Shown one piece after another: positions 44,191 through 44,200 of a DNA stretch of 44,200 nt. The first letter of the stretch is position 1; the number at the start of each line of letters is the position of its first letter. A program made the translations under genes and the position numbers. The notes beneath the pieces were generated by a model. It worked only from the letters and a program-made list of their open reading frames with translations, made no database searches and was not told the origin of the DNA. Source of the DNA: Hymenobacter terrenus (GTDB lineage: Bacteria; Bacteroidota; Bacteroidia; Cytophagales; Hymenobacteraceae); assembly GCF_000972495.1 (NCBI RefSeq), contig NZ_LATM01000035.1:1-44200 (forward strand), read 5' to 3'.

Positions 44191-44200
44191 TATGAAACTA
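44191..44200 (+). CDS. Possible start of a next gene (partial)
   Basis: ATG at 44191 starts a frame (MKL) that leaves the window. TACTTTAG 8 bp upstream is one base off the TAnnTTTG pattern, so another near-leaderless start is possible. Too short to judge further. Confidence 0.3.

Overview
The window looks like a chromosomal segment of a Bacteroidota bacterium of the Cytophagales, most likely Hymenobacter or a close relative (inference). The grounds are high-GC coding sequence, secreted proteases with C-terminal type IX secretion sorting domains, an ExbD/TonB pair, bacillithiol genes (bshC, a YtxJ-type thioredoxin), a fused alpha/beta E1 dehydrogenase, and several promoters with the Bacteroidota -7 element TAnnTTTG. 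Almost no gene has a Shine-Dalgarno sequence. No phage, transposase, CRISPR array, rRNA or tRNA gene was seen.

Layout. 1-3.7 kb: an RluA-type pseudouridine synthase, then the translation block rplM-rpsI-rpsB-tsf. 3.7-10.2 kb: accessory genes, namely a small orphan ORF beside a 38-bp foldback repeat, a DUF3089 hydrolase and an unknown protein in one minus-strand operon, an unknown helical protein, two small alanine-rich lipoproteins sharing one upstream motif, a large helical-repeat protein, and a CsbD-like protein. 10.7-18.0 kb: three tandem paralogous subtilisin-like (S8) proteases carrying T9SS sorting domains; the usual catalytic His is replaced by Glu, and their 3' ends are almost identical. 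18.1-22.6 kb: a saccharopine/alanine dehydrogenase-like enzyme and, divergently, gcvP. 22.8-25.3 kb: a small lipoprotein, a DUF4136 lipoprotein, and an AT-rich gene pair (a protein with an HTHP motif resembling JAB/DUF4329 domains, plus a secreted partner) directly behind lipA. 25.3-31.5 kb: lipA, an outer-membrane-type protein, an OsmC protein, a YtxJ-like protein, two small exported proteins, and a fused 2-oxo acid dehydrogenase E1. 31.5-37.3 kb: a lipoprotein, a gene remnant, a polytopic membrane protein, an M16 peptidase, and three small secreted proteins sharing an APGxP motif. 37.4-44.2 kb: pheS (apparently leaderless), rimO, bshC, a 5-formyl-THF cyclo-ligase, exbD, tonB and the first bases of a possible next gene.

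How the genes work together. gcvP and lipA are linked through lipoate, since the glycine cleavage H protein and the E2 partners of the fused E1 need it. bshC and the YtxJ-like protein belong to bacillithiol metabolism, and the OsmC protein would complement them against peroxides. The translation genes cover ribosomal proteins, an elongation factor, a tRNA synthetase and two ribosome-modifying enzymes (RluA family, RimO).

The least explained parts are the tandem S8 array, the AT-rich pair after lipA, the APGxP secreted family, the twin lipoprotein promoter motif, and several short repeats that lie against start codons (tsf, rimO, bshC).
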